From Perkinsus chesapeaki (Eukaryota > Perkinsozoa > Perkinsida > Perkinsidae), in the NCBI GenBank assembly GCA_013115145.1, contig JAAPAO010000407.1, positions 1 to 32,204 on the forward strand: 32,204 nt of DNA, read 5' to 3'. Position 1 is the first letter of the stretch; every line of letters starts with the position of its first letter. Below, in pieces: positions 1 through 11,100 of this stretch. Below the pieces are notes generated by a model, which did not search any database, had not been told where the DNA came from, and worked only from the letters and a program-made list of their open reading frames with translations. The translations under genes were made by a program, and so were the position numbers.

Positions 1-1350
1 GTTTAATAGAAGCCGCCGAGAAGTACATCAATCAACCTTCGACAAATCTTTGAATGTTGTGATGATGTTGTTGCTGAACTCATTCTTTGGTTTAAAGTCT
101 TCTATATTCAATAAACGAAAAACAACACTCAATTATCCCTCTGTCTGAATCCACATGATGATGATGATGCTCACTATTGCTGACTGGCTCATGGCCGACA
201 GCTTGATTGAGAGCATACTTCTGAGCAGCAGCAGATTCTGAATATCAACTGTGAAATTGGATATCCTACTGTTGCGTCGTTGAATGAGGCTCAATTGGCA
301 AACATTGAAAGTCCGAACGCGAAATCGAAGATAGTAGCGGCTGGATTGAATGTCCGAGTTGAGCACATTTGAACCTACAAACTGTCTCCATCGAAATCGA
401 GAACTTTAAGTCGAAATTAAGGATTCTAACTGCCAAGTCTATTTTCCCGCTTGAGATTCGTCCGTCAAGGGGAAATTGACGTCTGGAAGTTTTATAATGC
501 ATTTGATTCACTTAGTCCGTTAACGTTGAATCTACAAAGTAGTCTGACTCTGATTTGCTGTAAGGTGAGATGCGTCAGCTGGGATGTTGAATTATGGCTT
601 TTGGCTTCTTTACTTCCCGTTTACATTCCGAATGAAGCGAACGGGTGATTGAGTAAGCTTGCCAGTTTGGAAGAGGAGCTGCTCTGTTGTGTATTATACC
701 AAAAGTGTAGGGTGGTAAACGATATAGTAAGCCTTCTATTGAAAACGAGTGGGTTAGACGTTTACTATCCACCTTCCCTCTAGAAGAGTAATTGAAACAC
801 AGTTTCAAACACGAACAATAATTGAAGTTCTCCAAAGGACTGGGAGCCATAATGCCATAAAGGGAGCTGGGGGTTTGACAAACACATCGAGGGTTAATTG
901 TTGTCGTGGAGCGCACAGTCCTGCCGGGTGCCACGACAAAAGACGACTCTGTGTTGTTGCAAAAGCTAGGCTCGAGTCATTGGTATAATCAAACCATAAC
1001 GAGGAAAACTTAGAAAACAAGGATATCAAGTTGCTCGGTCTTCTTGTGCTGAATATGATGCTCGAAATGGATTCGCCGTGATGATTGTCACAGTCGTTGT
1101 GCCACACAGTTGTGGGAGATGGTGTTGCTGCCAGGAATATATCGCGCGGACAATACCAAGTTGATGAGTAATATTTTCTTGTTGAAGAGATCCCTCTCGA
1201 GGTAGGTTGAGGAAATCGGTGATGTCATTAGTGCCTATTCCATTCTTAAACTTGCAAGTCACATCGAATCGATCATTTGGCGTCTCCTTAATTTCTCGCC
1301 ATCGCCATTAATTGTGTAATTTAATATTCCAATATTATCTCAATTGTTAT
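1..1350. other. No supportable gene
   Basis: Several open frames of up to about 119 codons exist on the minus strand, but none looks like a convincing protein or joins into an in-phase exon chain. A partial ATCGATC half-site, like the palindromes further on, is present near 1267. The last 100 bases before 1424 are very A+T rich and probably lie upstream of the next gene. I see no RNA gene here. Confidence 0.4.
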
Positions 1351-1423
1351 AATGTTATTGATCCGTGGTATTATTATAACATTTATTATTAATATTATAA
1401 AGGGAAGTGTTGAAATAAAGGAA

Positions 1424-2215
1424 ATGGCGAAGATGAAGAAGAAGAAGAAGAAGAAAACCCCCAACCTTCTGTCGTGTATTAATGGTGTCTTCGGTAATTG
1501 TCTGCCTTTTAAAAAAGACGAGCCCGCCGTCTCCTACAAACGCTTCGATGATTTTTATGAAGAACCCATCGACAGAAGCCGCAAAGATAGTGGGTATGAC
1601 TCACCAGGGACCCCAACTTCCCCCGATGGAATACAAACCTTCCCCGGTCATTGGGACATTCCCGATATTAAACGCTATGATCGGGGTGTGAAAGGATCCA
1701 GAGAGCCCCACAGGGAGCGACTCATCCCCGGTATTGTGAATTATGGTCACGGTGATGAGGAATTCGCCGAGGTATTCGGGAAAGAGCTGAATGCAAGAGA
1801 TAAGCCTGAACCGGTCAAATCTGAAGCAAGACACCCTATAATGAGAGGATACAGCAGCTCTGATGGTTTACCTCCGAGCTTGCCACGACTCAACTTCGTC
1901 GACAATCACTTTGCTCCGGTGCCTAAAACGGAACTTGTGACGACCGATGTCGGGGGAGGCTGGAGCAATGTGGAGGAGGTTATTGTGCCGACCAGCAAGG
2001 GTAGAGGAAAGAATAGACCTGAATTCCCAACCAAGAATCGCGCTTACGGGGATATCGGCCCCTCCTCTCTAGCACGGAAGTTCAGGCGTTTAACAAGCAG
2101 ATCAACAAGAAAGATGCAACCCAAGCATGATGATGTATTCGATGTTATTGAAAGCAGCATTGAGTTTTCATCGCGTTATAGTTTTGTAATTGAGGGAGTT
2201 CACATTAAATGCTGA
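1424..2215 (+). CDS. Unrecognised protein with lysine-rich N-terminus
   Basis: The frame is open from 1352 to the TGA at 2213-2215. I prefer the ATG at 1424 because the codons before it come from A+T-rich DNA that looks untranslated. The product would be about 263 residues. It begins with MAKM followed by a run of seven lysines, then a cysteine-containing stretch, then a polar, proline-rich and basic region with no predicted membrane segment. An uninterrupted frame of this length stands out beside the intron-rich neighbours. A second frame starts at 2209, overlapping the stop by 7 bases, and runs to 2415. It could be a shifted continuation, a downstream exon or chance. I do not recognise the family. 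The basic N-terminus would suit a nuclear or nucleic-acid-binding protein, but that is only a guess. Confidence 0.45.
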   Translation: MAKMKKKKKKKTPNLLSCINGVFGNCLPFKKDEPAVSYKRFDDFYEEPIDRSRKDSGYDSPGTPTSPDGIQTFPGHWDIPDIKRYDRGVKGSREPHRERLIPGIVNYGHGDEEFAEVFGKELNARDKPEPVKSEARHPIMRGYSSSDGLPPSLPRLNFVDNHFAPVPKTELVTTDVGGGWSNVEEVIVPTSKGRGKNRPEFPTKNRAYGDIGPSSLARKFRRLTSRSTRKMQPKHDDVFDVIESSIEFSSRYSFVIEGVHIKC

Positions 2216-2510
2216 TATACTCAACACTTAGATTGGCACTTGACGATCAACACCTGAGAGCCATTGAATTGAGAGAATGGTTCAGGCAAAAATCATATTC
2301 AGTGAATCGCAATCCACAAAGGAAGGAAGTCCCTCCGCTAGACTTACCAGAGCCATTATCAAGCAGCAAACCTATGACATTCGATAAATGTATTATTAAT
2401 CACAGTTTAGGCTAATAAACACAGATTAGATACCGCCGGCTCGGACCTGTCTGAATCTCGAACCAGAGTAACTTGTCAAGGAAATAGTTCGAGATCAAAA
2501 GTCCTAATGA

Positions 2511-3329
2511 CATCTCGACCATTGTACAGCAAACTTATCTGAAAGGACTTCACCCCTTTACAGATACGCTTCTGGTGGATATCGTCATTGGACTATTTTA
2601 TTCCATAATCTCCCCTCAGAGGCCGTCAGGGTGGGTGTTACAGGTGAGCAAAGAGATCTACGGTTGAAAGGATCATCTTTTAGGGACAAGTCCTGATGAT
2701 CTAGAGGAAACTTACCGGTCGAACATTGTTCCAAAAGATACCATTCTGGTCCCGATCGAGGATACTTCGATGAAGAGGGAAGTTACCTTCATTATCGATG
2801 ACCATCATCATAAAGAGCTTCCCACTTTTAGTGTTGTAAAGTTTATATGTTATTGCGTCATTTGAATACTGTTGTAGATCATTAACGATAAAGAAGTGTT
2901 ATTAAAAGACCGTCCTCTCCACCCTCCGAGTATAGTCCAACATAATGTTTGGGGTATTCTACTTCTAGATGGTCATGGATGGGATATTGAGCTTTATCAA
3001 AGGCCAGTGTGAGTTCGATCGTACACTCTTCTGAACGTCTTCAGAAAGGTCAGTTCATCAATGTTGTTTATTAATGCTATTTCATCGTCGTATTGTTCTG
3101 TATAATAAATCCATGTGTGATATATTAATGTTATAAATATCTGTAATGTGGGTTCATAACTTTTATTATTCGACTTTCTGCTGGGTTTACACTTTTATTT
3201 TAGGTTGCCGATGAGTATCCTTCATTTGATAGGATCAGATCCGATACCGAGCAGTTCATCATCGTCAAACAATTCTTATCGTTAACATTTAAAAGTATTG
3301 TTTTGTTACTAGTTAAAACACAACACTGA
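2511..3329 (+). CDS. Unrecognised protein, four in-phase exons (5' end unresolved)
   Basis: Four segments join in phase with GT-AG introns: about 2511-2643, 2684-2835, 2878-3006 and 3204-3329, ending with TGA at 3327-3329. The translated pieces look like a folded protein. The first contains GGYRHWTILFHNLPSEAV, the third contains VWGILLLDGHGWDIELYQ, and the last is rich in acidic and aromatic residues. Introns are 40, 42 and 197 nt. The 5' join to the frames at 1424-2215 and 2209-2415 is unresolved, because several donors and acceptors give conflicting phases. It may be the 3' half of the same gene. I recognise no domain. A diverged or endogenised foreign gene cannot be excluded. It converges on the 3' end of pta, only 76 bases away. 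Confidence 0.4.
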
Positions 3330-3405
3330 AGTATTAGAACAACATCTCAAAGAGACTCACTGTAAATCGAATAATCAACTTATTTTACACAACCTAACCT
3401 CCTCT

Positions 3406-4741
<1,336 letters not shown>

Positions 4742-5317
4742 CTCAATAATAACTTAATCAAACTACTATTTGAAATGTTATTAATAAAGATAATGCTAAA
4801 GTTGCACTGCTAGAATTGATAAACGCTAAAGTGTTAACGCTGTCTCTTTCGACACAATACCTCAATTAGCTTTGTTAGATTTGTTATTTAATTAATGCGC
4901 CCCTGGAAAGCAACAGGAGACAGAGAAGCAATGAAGGAGTGGGCAACACGGTAAACACTACGAAAGGTTAAATAACATCATGAAATAGTTAACTTCTTAA
5001 CCCATTTGACTTTAGTGCTTTAATGTCAATTAACCTCAAAAATATCTTATTGTTAAGATATCCCCACCAACATCCTCACCGTTTTTGGTTGCTTTTTAAT
5101 AATAGTAAACCTGTGAGGGTATGATTAACAGTTATAAACTTACGAAAAAGGTTTCCTAGTGCCTGGAAGGGCTAACGCGTGATTCTTGCACTCTTGCGTT
5201 TGCTATCTTTTGAATCGAAAGGTCCCGAGTTCGATCCCTGGTAACTCCTTTTAACTCAAGAAAATAAATATCGCTGAGAAAGCAATCAGCTGTAAAAAAA
5301 GAGCCTTCAACCATTCT
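4742..5317. other. Intergenic region upstream of pta
   Basis: This stretch separates the start of pta from the 3' end of the next minus-strand gene and presumably contains the pta promoter. It is A+T rich with no convincing ORF. Near 5205-5248 it holds a tRNA-like T-arm, listed separately. Confidence 0.5.
5205..5248 (+). repeat. Degenerate tRNA-like fragment
   Basis: GAGTTCGATCCC at 5227-5238 matches the tRNA B box, and a GATTC/GAATC pair just upstream resembles an anticodon stem. No matching acceptor stem is found 5' of it, so it is not a functional tRNA gene. It is one of about ten such fragments in the window. Confidence 0.4.
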
Positions 5318-6603
5318 CTAATCAATCCCTTCCCTCCAATCTTTCACCTCTACTCTGGCACAGAACCTTAACAAGGAATAAGAATCATGTTGCACGCATG
5401 CACATACCCTATTTCCCGATACCACAGCTACCGGGAGCAATACCAAACAGAGTGCAAGAGTCTGGAAGAGATTCAAAAACATGAAGAAGGAACCAAGGAC
5501 GCCCAAGTAGCCCGCGAGAGCGCCGAAAAATATAACCTGAAAACCAGGTAAAAGATACGAAATAATAAAATACATTTACCCCGTGCACGTCGAACCTCCA
5601 AAGTTGAACGTTAACCTTGAGTAAGCCCAAACCTCGAATGAAGGCAAGCAATGGTATGACGGTAGTGAGGGCCTGAAAGCAAAGGTGACAGGATTAATGA
5701 GAAGATGGGGTTACTAGGAAGACAGCAGTTATAGGGAAGGGTGCGGTTTTCTGAGGCGGCTTGAATGTATGGACGATTATTGGCAATGGTAGGTAGCGGC
5801 CTGATAATGGTGGGTGAATTGATATAGTGCAAAATAATACCAGCCAACTGAGTCGACCTGCGAGTATCTTTACTGTCTGGTATACCATTATTGATTAGAG
5901 TATCCTTAGTAGCCTGAATCAATCCTGCACTAGGCTCATACCACACTTCTCTCACCTCTTCAAACTTTACAGGAAGTACCCCTAATGGTTGCTTAATTCC
6001 CTTTGGCATTCTATGGTCCCCCACCAAAACCGACAACTCGTATCTTAAATAGATATAACCCAGCCAACCTTCCTCAACCACTACTTCCCATTTCGAGCCA
6101 CCATTGCTCCCGCTCCACTGAGTGGAATGTCAGCCTTGTACGTGTTCGACGAGCCACTTTCGCCTGCGTCCATGCCGATTTTTCCTCTGAAATCCCCCAG
6201 TATTACGTTTCATCTCAATCACTTGGACGCCCGGAGCCCCCACCACATTATCACCTATCAGGCTTTAAGATTCCAACACCGTCTACGCAGCTCGCCTACC
6301 GCTTTTAAACTCCATCATCAGTGCCACTTGAGCTGGGTAAAACTCCGCATTGGAAAGTTCACAGGAAATGCTCGGATGACCGGTATCCGACAACACAGCG
6401 GCTTTATCAACTTGGCCTGAGGCGCTTACTGCGACGGGAATCCAGTCTTTGTTAATACCGCTCTTTCCTCCAGCTGTCCAAGTTAGAAGGGTGCCATCTT
6501 GGTCATCACTATTGACCACACATCTCTGTAGATTGGCAACATCGGAAGCCTCAGCCAATATAGTGACTATCGATAGACGAATAATCGCCCAAAGGAAGGT
6601 CAT
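5318..6603 (-). CDS. Unrecognised multi-exon membrane protein with signal peptide
   Basis: The start at 6603 gives a hydrophobic signal peptide (MTFLWAIIRLSIVTILAEAS). Exon 1 is about 6300-6603. A second exon starts at 6254 in phase and encodes a basic RRRK-containing segment. A third covers the region around 6100 down to at least 5950, with VLVGDHRMPKGIKQP. A C-terminal exon, about 5580-5690, reads ALTTVIPLLAFIRGLG and VQLWRFDVHG, and the next (about 5420-5535) encodes a very hydrophobic segment with LFQTLALCLVLLPVAVV, likely one or two membrane spans. The stop falls near 5318-5340 depending on the last splice. The frame between about 5950 and 5690 is open, but whether it is exon or intron is unclear. 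The arrangement suggests an N-terminal luminal domain followed by C-terminal membrane helices. I considered a TMEM43-like protein, but no diagnostic motif supports it. Confidence 0.55.
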
Positions 6604-6902
6604 GTTGAAAAATATGGCTGAACTTCGAGGAACTCTCAAATTTAAACTTAAAACGCGCGAGATCACCTTCCTGACCGATACGTGATTTAAGTTGAAAACG
6701 CGTACGCCATCACGATCTATTTCAATATTTGGTCATGTTGGATGCTACTAGACAGGTTGTCTATACGGTGAGACAATCAACATGTATGAATCAGAGCTCA
6801 GGTTGCACTACTCACACTCCAAAACTGTATATCGGCTTGTGGAAACAATCGTCCTAGAGTATGTAATTTACCCCTGAATACCGGAGCAGCAAAGAGTCAT
6901 CA
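6604..6902. other. Intergenic
   Basis: Upstream region of the 5318-6603 gene, up to the tRNA. I see no coding or RNA feature here. Confidence 0.4.
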
Positions 6903-6980
6903 GGGCGTATGGTGTAGTGGTATCACGTCTGCTTCGCATGCAGAAGGCCCCGGGTTCAAATCCCGGTACGTCCAGTTTTA
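6897..6980 (+). repeat. 84-bp repeat unit carrying tRNA-Ala, copy 1
   Basis: The tRNA plus 6 bases 5' (TCATCA) and 6 bases 3' (GTTTTA) is identical to 9847-9930. Similarity stops just outside on both sides, so the duplicated unit is barely larger than the tRNA gene. Confidence 0.8.
6903..6974 (+). tRNA. tRNA-Ala(CGC), copy 1
   Basis: The 72-nt sequence folds as a standard cloverleaf: acceptor GGGCGTA pairs with TACGTCC (one G-T pair) plus discriminator A. The anticodon stem TCTGC/GCAGA encloses loop TTCGCAT, placing CGC at 34-36, which reads GCG (Ala). The T-arm CCGGG-TTCAAAT-CCCGG pairs perfectly, and the A-box region TGGTGTAGTGGTAT and B-box region GGGTTCAAATCCC are intact. A TTTT run five bases into the 3' flank suits a Pol III terminator. 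No intron. An identical copy lies at 9853-9924. Confidence 0.92.
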
Positions 6981-7441
6981 AATACAGTTCGATTCGGGTA
7001 TTCGCGGTTTGGCATGTCTGCACGGCCTTACTACAATGAAGGACAGATTGTAAGTCACTAACGAAAACGTGAATCACGTCTCCTTTTCTCACACATGGTT
7101 GATGTTGCTTCACGTCATGTTGATCACGTGACGTGATGATGGCATCAACGCGGATCCTTGTTCAGCAAGCATGAGTAAAATTGACCGTTACTTGGACCTC
7201 CCCTCGGGTGTCTCGACCACATTGTCAGGTTCTTGGCCTTACCATGCTAGTTGGCTGTTACGGTTGGCTTTGTACTCGGTAGTCCCGAGTCGGTAGAGGT
7301 ACCAAATGGTGGTTTTCTTGCAATATACTCCTCAGTAGTACGCGTAATATCCATCATACAATTTCTATCAAACATACTGAAACACAACACAAGTAAAGGA
7401 ATACAAGAATAACCACAACACCGTTACGACATCATAACAGA
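6975..7441. other. Intergenic
   Basis: No convincing coding sequence. The only structure I see is the inverted repeat at 7111-7135. Confidence 0.4.
7111..7135. promoter_or_regulatory. Inverted repeat CACGTCA...TGACGTG
   Basis: CACGTCA at 7111-7117 and TGACGTG at 7129-7135 form a perfect 7-bp inverted repeat around an 11-base spacer that also contains TGATCACG. It lies in the otherwise empty gap between the tRNA and the secreted-protein gene. The arms resemble bZIP-type (CRE/ACGT-core) binding sites, but a role is not shown. Confidence 0.3.
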
Positions 7442-7888
7442 TTAATGACGCAGTCTAATAGCCGACGGCCTCGGTCTCTGAGGGAATACTGCCATGCTTG
7501 AAGACGCATCATCTTTATCGTCCCTGTGATGACCAGGCAAGGGGTCTGCGCAATTTTTACACGAAAGACGGGCTTGTTTCTCCTTGACATCTTTAAAAGT
7601 AACCTTGTGGCGGCCCCTCCCCGGCTGCGATCTCGGACCGTTCCTCAAAATGCCACGCAATGGGGTATCGGGGGGACTACTGAGGACACGGATAGCCGAG
7701 GGTGCACCATAGTCCTCAGCTTCATCCTCATCACCCTCCACTCCAGAGAAGCTCACTCTAGTGTTAGCGGATTTGACCTGAGCGACAATAAGTAGTCGGG
7801 ACGCTCTCTATCAAAGGAGTTTGCTTACCGGTAGAGCTTGCACTCCAACAAGGCATGCAACAGCTCCGATGGCTAATGACAGTTTCAT
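7442..7888 (-). CDS. Small secreted protein with RVxF-like motif, 2 exons
   Basis: Exon 1 (7829-7888) encodes exactly a 20-residue signal peptide, MKLSLAIGAVACLVGVQALP. A GTAAGC...CAG intron of 51 nt follows, then exon 2 (7442-7777) to TAA, for a total of 131 residues. An in-frame upstream ATG exists, but the signal sequence makes 7888 the better start. The mature protein is hydrophilic: an acidic stretch (EGDEDEAEDYG), then TPLRGILRNG, then a basic GRGRHKVTFKDVKEK, then a CKNC pair and a basic C-terminus. The order GILR...KVTF matches the arrangement in many regulators of protein phosphatase 1, where KVTF is the RVxF docking motif. For a secreted protein this could mean an effector-like protein, or chance. 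The TTGATCGATCGACAA sequence about 65 bp upstream is a near-palindrome. Confidence 0.75.
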
Positions 7889-8185
7889 TGCTGAATGTTT
7901 AGCGAGTGGAATTCGGGGGGCTACGGGCGGCACAAGCAAAAAGGCACGCCCGCTTGATCGATCGACAAGTTGCAAGGAATCCGAACCCGCTCGAGATCTC
8001 AAACAAGAGTCTCATAGCTATTCTCTAGAAATACCATTTCCCCAAGACCGCGCTATACGAATAATTTGCATCTTTTTGCCTCTCCTCTTGGGAGGTTTTT
8101 CATTCCATTTTGTATTTATTTATAACCAAACACAACCGAACAAAATAAGAAACGAGGGTCAGAAACACATCGTAAATGTACCATT
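7889..8185. other. Intergenic; upstream of secreted-protein gene
   Basis: It separates the 5' end of the small secreted-protein gene from the 3' end of the RAP gene. It contains the near-palindrome CTTGATCGATCGACAAG at 7953-7969. No coding support. Confidence 0.4.
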
Positions 8186-11100
8186 TCATGTACCAACGCT
8201 TTGCAACTTATTCAAAGCAAGTTCGTAGAGGCTATCAGCGTTAACGAGGCCCTTCCGCTCAGAGGGGCGTATCATAACTATTTTCCACCCACGGTTGAGG
8301 AGTAGGGATAACCTACGAACGACCCTGGTTCCATCCCGGCACTTGTCAACATACCTTATCTTAGTCCATGCGACAAGGTCTTCTCTTTGACCCAATACTT
8401 CTCGATCACTCAATATCTGCACGCAAACGCACAGCCATGTACGCGACACTTTGCTTACTTCTATCGCGACCATTTGTGTAGTCGCAAGCCTGATCGTAAA
8501 AGGTGGTGACGAAACCATAGCCAGACCTTTAGAACCCAATCTGAAACATATGACATGGAGCGAGGCTATAAGATCACTGGAATCTCATATCCACAGCCGG
8601 GCTGGGCCAGCGCGTGTAAAGGAGCAGTGTGAATACGCATGAAAAGATGAAGAGCGCTCACTCAAACTGCTTATAAATCTACACCGTGCGATATGAATCC
8701 ACGTTGTAGCAGGCTAATGAGGATCCTGTTGTGAAGTGTAGACTGGTAAAATTTAAGTCATAGATGCACACGTACCTTCTATATATCGATTGTTCTTCCA
8801 TCGTCAGCTCATCTGCCCCCATGCCGGAACTCTTCAATGATTTCACGCTTGTCGGCTCTACAGGAATATTTAGCTCTCGTAAAATATCAAGCAAACGACT
8901 CATCGTTAGAGCATCAGTCAACACCTGAGAAAAAGTATCTAGAAGTAGCCAGATTTTGCGTACTTCCTCCTTTTCTATCATCTTTATTGGTGAAAGCCAT
9001 GCCAGTGCCATTGTGAACATGCTCCTAGAAGGGCCTCCGTCATCTAAACGAGAATAAGAATGACCATACTGAGTAACAGCAAACTTACCTAAGAACTGAA
9101 CAAGCCATTTGAAGTGTATTCTAATGAGTGTTTCAAACGCACTGTACGCTACGAGATCGGCTCTACACGAGCTGGACGCCTCTGACAATACTGAGGATGC
9201 ACAAAGGCTTATCATCGCCTAACGAAGACATGGCCCAGATGGTTGGACATCTCCGTACCCTAACCAGATCTTCCGGAGCAATCGACCGGGAGAACGGCGC
9301 TTCGGCTTCGAGAGAGTTACGGCAGTGACGAACTAGTGCCTGCTGGAGAGTTCACATAAACCTTTCAAATGTTGCTGTGTAACCTGAGTATTTGGGCCTG
9401 TATTGCGAGTTAAGCTATGCAAGTTGATACAGTACAATGAGAAAAGTACTCGACTGGCATCACGTACCTGATGAGAAGACGAACCTTTTTTAAACCATTT
9501 ACTATTTTTTCATAGTACGCTGCTACTGGCAAACGTCTGCACTTCTCCCTAACAGACAACGGATCCCGCATAACTGGACTTACTGGTTTCTTAAAAGTTG
9601 TGCTCCCAGTTATCCCAGTAGCCACTGCCTCTAGAAGTGAGCCGGTCAGTCCGCCTACTCGAGACCAAGAAGCGATAAGATCAACCTGGAAAGGATAGTG
9701 CGGCGATTGTGAGACATGATAGCTCACTCTTGAGCAAGTGTCGAGTGAAGATAGAAGATTGGCATCGTTCAGGAAAGCACCGGTTAGCGTAGGAAAGTTC
9801 CTGAAAGGAGGGGTAGTCGGGCACCGCGAGTTGTTGGTCCAAAAATTCATCAGGGCGTATGGTGTAGTGGTATCACGTCTGCTTCGCATGCAGAAGGCCC
9901 CGGGTTCAAATCCCGGTACGTCCAGTTTTACCTATATTGTATTGCTGTGACTGTTTCTGCTGTGAACTTCGACATAGCCACACCAATTGCTAACAACTGC
10001 TTCGCTTGAAATACTAATAATCTTTCGGATATCTAATCACCACACAACAATAACAAACCGATCACTTCGTATTGTCCGACCTCGTGCCATAAAGGGCCCA
10101 ATGAGTTAACATCTTGAACTCTGTTTGAGAGCTTTGACAACGCATCAGTTACGAGTGTTAAATGACGGCAATCATAGCCGTGACCTTTTCGCTGAACATG
10201 CAAGCTGATGGTCTGAAAGATGAAGAGATAACATCTACACAACGACGTGGTAGAATTAAAATAAACCCAAACCCCCTTACAAAATAATATGACCTCTACA
10301 CTTTTGAGCATAAAATAGTAACGAGAAAGAGTTAGGACTTGATATTTTGTGAGAACAACTTTTTTACGATACTGATATAAACTGTCATGTGACTGCTGAA
10401 AATCTCGCTCGCCCGGAATCAAAAACTGAAACTGTCACAATCTGCACGCGTCCAAAATAATATGACCTCGTCGCGTTGCGAGTGTTTCGCACTGCTAAAG
10501 CAACAATTAGGCTTACCGTGAGACATTAGACAAGCTAGAGAAACTAACAGGGTTCGTATCCGATTTAGCTAAGATTGTACTTACACATTGCCTTGTGACG
10601 CCGTGAGACTTCCCGATCTCTTCATGAGTATATTTTCTCTTGCCGTCGGGTAGTTGTTCATCCCACATCGCACGGGTAAGCTGTTTCGTACGTGGGGATA
10701 GAGCTTTGGCTTTAGGCATGGGTTAAAAACTATCGTATGACAGCGCACATTTGAGGTCATATTATTTTGGGCGCGTGCAGATTGTGACAGTTTCAGTTTT
10801 TAATTCCGGGCGAGCGAGATTTTCAGCAGTCACATGACAGTTTATATCAGTATCGTAAAAAAGTTGTTCTCACAAAATATCAAGTCCTAACTCTTTCTCG
10901 TTACTATTTCATGCTCAAAAGTGTAGAGGTCATATTATTTTGTAAGGGGGTTTACAAACATTTTCTTATCATCTCGAATTCAAAGACCGACGGCAATTTA
11001 TAACCATCGAATGCTCACATGCGAGAGGCCCTCAGCATCGTAGAGGCCACAGTCACCAGCAGACGCTAAATTGGATACAAAAACGGAGAACTCAGATGGT

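Larger units (their letters stand above)
10269..10953. mobile_element. Internally deleted Tc1/mariner-type DNA transposon with IR/DR ends
   Basis: The element is 685 bp, bounded by 201-bp inverted repeats that differ at only three positions by my reading. Each arm carries AAAATAATATGACCTC twice, 173 bp apart. Four copies in this geometry is the IR/DR layout of several Tc1-family elements, where the repeats are transposase-binding sites. The middle encodes only the N-terminal DNA-binding part of a transposase, so the copy is non-autonomous. It sits in a noncoding part of the RAP gene. I could not define an unambiguous TA target duplication from the flanks. Near-identity of the arms suggests recent activity or gene conversion. 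Confidence 0.88.

Noticed and set aside
5318-6603. TMEM43-type membrane protein
   Set aside because: The general layout (luminal domain plus C-terminal spans) is similar, but none of the family's characteristic motifs could be found.
6868-7113. Minus-strand frame over the first tRNA with a PGFEPGAF/RSRRDTTT-type sequence, and its twin at 9410-9889
   Set aside because: The shared peptide is just the translated complement of the tRNA-Ala gene. Only the part of 9410-9889 downstream of the tRNA is a candidate exon.
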